64,000 nt of DNA. Origin: Hydrogenoanaerobacterium sp032017025 (GTDB taxonomy: Bacteria > Bacillota > Clostridia > Oscillospirales > Ruminococcaceae). This document shows, piece by piece, positions 62,218 through 64,000 of this stretch (positions are counted from its first letter, which is position 1; each line of letters begins with the position of its first letter). The position numbers were made by a program, and so were the translations under genes. The stretch covers positions 21,406 to 85,405 of the forward strand of contig NZ_DALZQO010000012.1 of the NCBI RefSeq assembly GCF_032017025.1, in the 5' to 3' direction. Below the pieces are notes generated by a model. That model was not told where the DNA came from. It made no database searches and saw nothing but the letters and a program-made list of their open reading frames with translations.

Positions 62218-62557
62218 CAGTTGCACCAGCAAAAAAGCATTGGAGGGAACCAGACTGGTTCCCCCAATGCTTTTTCCGTATTCAGTTTGCTTTTCTTAAA
62301 TTGTCTTTATTGGTGGTTGTTATAGAGCTACCTGTTATGTCTTGCAGTGTATAGATAAATAATCGTAGATAGGACGAGTTGATACTTGAACGCAAAAATT
62401 CGTTCACCGTCCTTTTGCAAGTATACTCTGGACTATTTTGGGCATATAGTCTTAGCCAATATTCGCTTGCTTTCTTGTTGGTATTGGTAATAGCTTTATA
62501 GCTTGCTTTAGGGTATGATTTGCTTGTGAAAAAATAAGAACAGGAGGAGAAAAGACG
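62218..62557. other. Intergenic region after the surface protein
   Basis: A very strong hairpin lies at 62231-62275: AAAAAAGCATTGG-A-GGGAACCAG pairs with CTGGTTCCC-C-CCAATGCTTTTT. The remaining 280 bases are AT-rich without coding signal or clear promoter. Confidence 0.7.
62231..62275 (+). terminator. Strong terminator after the surface protein gene
   Basis: Stem of about 21 pairs with one mismatch, followed by TTTTT. Confidence 0.92.
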
Positions 62558-62869
62558 ATGGCAGAAACCAAAAGCCTATGCGCCAAAATCAGCGTAGAGC
62601 TACACGACAAGGTTACCCAATGCAAGGACGAAAATGGGCTTACATTGAATGAATATGTGGAGCAGCTTATTACCGAATACTACCAAATGAAAGAGAGGAC
62701 ACCCAATATGGCAACGAGGACATTGGCACTACAAATCAGCGAGGAGCTTATGGAACGAATCAAAAAGCACGTGGACAAAACTCCACACCTTACCCAAAAG
62801 GCATTCCTAACGGAAATCATCACCAAGGCACTGGATGAACTGGAGCAGGCAGAAACTACAAATGAATAA
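62558..62869 (+). CDS. Tandem ribbon-helix-helix protein
   Basis: 103 residues in two similar halves: LCAKISVELHDKVTQCKDEN with LTLNEYVEQLITEYY, and LALQISEELMERIKKHV with FLTEIITKALDELE. Each reads like a strand-helix-helix DNA-binding unit, so one chain could form a whole dimer-like fold. Likely a relaxosome accessory or transcription regulator of the element. ATG behind ACAGGAGGAGAAAAGACG. Confidence 0.7.
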   Translation: MAETKSLCAKISVELHDKVTQCKDENGLTLNEYVEQLITEYYQMKERTPNMATRTLALQISEELMERIKKHVDKTPHLTQKAFLTEIITKALDELEQAETTNE

Positions 62870-62879
62870 CAGTAACTAC

Positions 62880-62912
62880 GAGAGGATAAGAAATTGTCCT
62901 CTCATTTTTTTT
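62880..62912 (+). terminator. Leader hairpin before the gene at 62929
   Basis: GAGAGGATAA-GAAA-TTGTCCTCTC followed by ATTTTTTTT, 17 bases before the next start codon. Confidence 0.82.
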
Positions 62913-62928
62913 GAAGGAGGAACACAAT

Positions 62929-63357
62929 ATGAGCTTTTTTACAGAGGAACTTAAAAAATGCACCGAGGACTTTGAGGGTAGAAAGTGTATTGGCAATGCC
63001 ATGTATATCCCTCTTGGTGGAAACAATCGGCTAAAAATTTTCTTTACAACCCTTGGCTATGCAGATCATTACGAAGCACTCAGCATTAGTGCGGTTGACA
63101 AGAATAACGGAGTTATCGACAAGACCACTATCAAGTTTGCAGATATTTGGGGTAAAAGACAAGTGAGCAACCCGAACTTCAAAGATGGTATTACCCCATA
63201 TGTTTGGAAATATGGAAATGATGTCAATTGGTATGTGTACACTCCCACCCTTTGTGACATGGAGCTGTTAGCCGAACAAATCAGTGACTATGCTGAGCTG
63301 TTTATGGAGCAGAGTATGGAGCTGCAAGAGTTTCCTGCTATGACAATGTCAATGTAA
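62929..63357 (+). CDS. Conserved conjugative element protein, unknown function
   Basis: 142 residues, soluble, single domain: FFTEELKKCTEDFEGRKCIG at the start, then MYIPLGGNNRLKIFF and a Met-rich end (FPAMTMSM). Not recognised by family name. ATG at 62929 with GGAGG eight bases before; stands between the ribbon-helix-helix and DUF6809 genes. Confidence 0.65.
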   Translation: MSFFTEELKKCTEDFEGRKCIGNAMYIPLGGNNRLKIFFTTLGYADHYEALSISAVDKNNGVIDKTTIKFADIWGKRQVSNPNFKDGITPYVWKYGNDVNWYVYTPTLCDMELLAEQISDYAELFMEQSMELQEFPAMTMSM

Positions 63358-63521
63358 ATCTATATACAGAAATTTCGTTGGTATTGGATATAAGAACCTC
63401 TACGGTACCCAAAATCAGAGATTTTGACCGTAACGAGAACCTTGTTATTCGCTATGCTCATAATATGCTATACACTACATCTTGTGGTAATGTGTTGTAC
63501 TTGGAAAGGCAGGTGATGAAA

Positions 63522-63764
63522 ATGCAGAAGAAGAAAATACTCAGCGAGCTGTACAATGGCAATATCGTGCCACAGTCAAGACCTATCCCAAAAGACAGCA
63601 AGTATCGAGAAATTCAAATGAAACTCAGTGACTTAGAAGATGCAATTAATCAAAAGCTAGCAAACGGCGAGGAATGCTTTACGACTGGTTTCCGCTTGGG
63701 AGCAAGAATGGTACTGGAAATATTCGAAAAAGATGACGAGCTTTTAGACCTAAAAGAGGTTTAA
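63522..63764 (+). CDS. DUF6809-like small protein, copy 2
   Basis: 80 residues: KKKILSELYNGNIVPQS at the start and CFTTGFRLGARMVLEIFEK at the end, paralogous to the protein at 55436-55738 but without its central coiled-coil stretch. The upstream 40 bases are also alike. ATG at 63522 preceded by AGGTGATGAA. The two copies flank about 8 kb of cargo. Confidence 0.72.
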   Translation: MQKKKILSELYNGNIVPQSRPIPKDSKYREIQMKLSDLEDAINQKLANGEECFTTGFRLGARMVLEIFEKDDELLDLKEV

Positions 63765-63790
63765 CTGCTCGTCATTTTTATACCTAACCA

Positions 63791-63818
63791 AGGGCGTATC
63801 GTGAAAACGGTACGCCCT
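63791..63818 (+). terminator. Leader hairpin before the TrbL-like gene
   Basis: AGGGCGTA-TCG-TGAAAA-CGG-TACGCCCT, 28 bases before the start codon; no strong T-run, so an RNA structure rather than a plain terminator. Confidence 0.6.
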
Positions 63819-63846
63819 AAATCTATTTCACAGGGAGGTGATTGTT

Positions 63847-63954
63847 TTGTTTATATGGGATTTTTTGTTGGGCGATGTTATGGATCAGCTCATTGATTGG
63901 GTGTATGGTCAAATGGTTGGCTTTCTCGGCAACTTCTTTTCGCAGATACGATGA
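63847..63954 (+). pseudogene. VirB6/TrbL-like channel protein, truncated after 35 codons
   Basis: TTG start eight bases after GGAGG (63834-63838). The peptide (MFIWDFLLGDVMDQLIDW, then VYGQMVGFLGNFFSQI) matches the amphipathic N-terminus of VirB6/TrbL-like mating-channel proteins of Clostridial elements. Intact members have several membrane helices and hundreds of residues; here a stop comes directly after the similarity ends. Confidence 0.65.
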
Positions 63955-64000
63955 TGACCTTGTAAGGCAACTCATCGACACCATTAGAGTCATGGAAAAT
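63941..64000 (+). pseudogene. Probable serine-recombinase C-terminal fragment, runs off the window
   Basis: From 63941 a different frame reads RRYDDDLVRQLIDTIRVMEN to the last base. This resembles the end of large serine recombinases, where 'LVRxLIxxIxV' follows the zinc-ribbon/coiled-coil part. No start or catalytic domain lies upstream, so the fragment is cut at the TrbL junction. Confidence 0.4.

Overview
The window looks like a chromosome segment of an anaerobic, endospore-forming Clostridia bacterium of the Oscillospiraceae/Ruminococcaceae type. The reasons are a YpeB germination protein, a class B sortase joined to a SpoIID-like domain, type III glutamine synthetase, AsnA, ThiI without a rhodanese domain, AzlCD, many GTG/TTG starts behind strong GGAGG sites, and a housekeeping half richer in G+C than the right-hand third. 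Three assembly gaps (runs of N) lie at 279-288, 8704-8803 and 61172-61181.

Layout. 1-4.7 kb: arginine biosynthesis (end of argC, argJ, argB, argD, argF). 4.7-8.7 kb: ypeB (minus strand), then a cysteine desulfurase-thiI pair that makes 4-thiouridine in tRNA. 8.7-9.0 kb: a 100-bp tandem repeat beside an assembly gap. 9.0-11.8 kb: a 925-residue fusion of a CinA/MoCF domain, a membrane segment, a class B sortase, a serine-rich linker and a SpoIID domain. 12-13 kb: small membrane proteins and a tRNA-Met-like remnant. 13-21.5 kb: a minus-strand carbohydrate locus (two-TM AraC-type regulator, ABC binding protein, two permeases, GH123-like hydrolase, MFS transporter). 21.8-25.6 kb: tRNA-Lys and a CsbB/YfhO-like pair for envelope glycosylation. 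25.8-33.2 kb: YfbR-like nucleotidase, azlCD, recA-recX-rimO-pgsA, cysS and a GNAT. 33.2-38.1 kb: peptide-binding lipoprotein, glnN, asnA. 38.4-45.8 kb: a 22-codon ORF, a ChrB-like protein, GNATs, murD, two M42 peptidases and a methionine gamma-lyase-like enzyme, then tRNA-Leu(UAG).

46-64 kb is a mosaic mobile region that begins directly after tRNA-Leu. Its first part has genes typical of Clostridial conjugative elements of the Tn1549 type: a Cys-rich protein, an XRE regulator, a SLOG protein, a frameshifted ArdA-type antirestriction protein, DUF6550, a secreted protein and DUF3852. Then comes AT-rich cargo: a convergent restriction-modification pair, a DUF6809 protein, and a promoter-driven cassette of three small proteins next to a phased 10-bp repeat and a possible minus-strand small RNA. 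A RepA-type ATPase and a large SLH/LysM surface protein without a signal peptide follow. The last part returns to conjugative-element genes (ribbon-helix-helix protein, unknown protein, second DUF6809, VirB6/TrbL start). The TrbL gene stops after 35 codons, where the reading frame of a probable serine-recombinase C-terminus begins. No relaxase, VirB4, VirD4 or complete integrase is visible, so the element is either degenerate or continues beyond the window.

Strongest leads: the CinA-sortase-SpoIID fusion; the small-protein cassette beside the restriction-modification pair; the phased repeat and antisense RNA candidate next to it; and the repeated 'hairpin then Shine-Dalgarno' architecture in front of the mobile-element genes.
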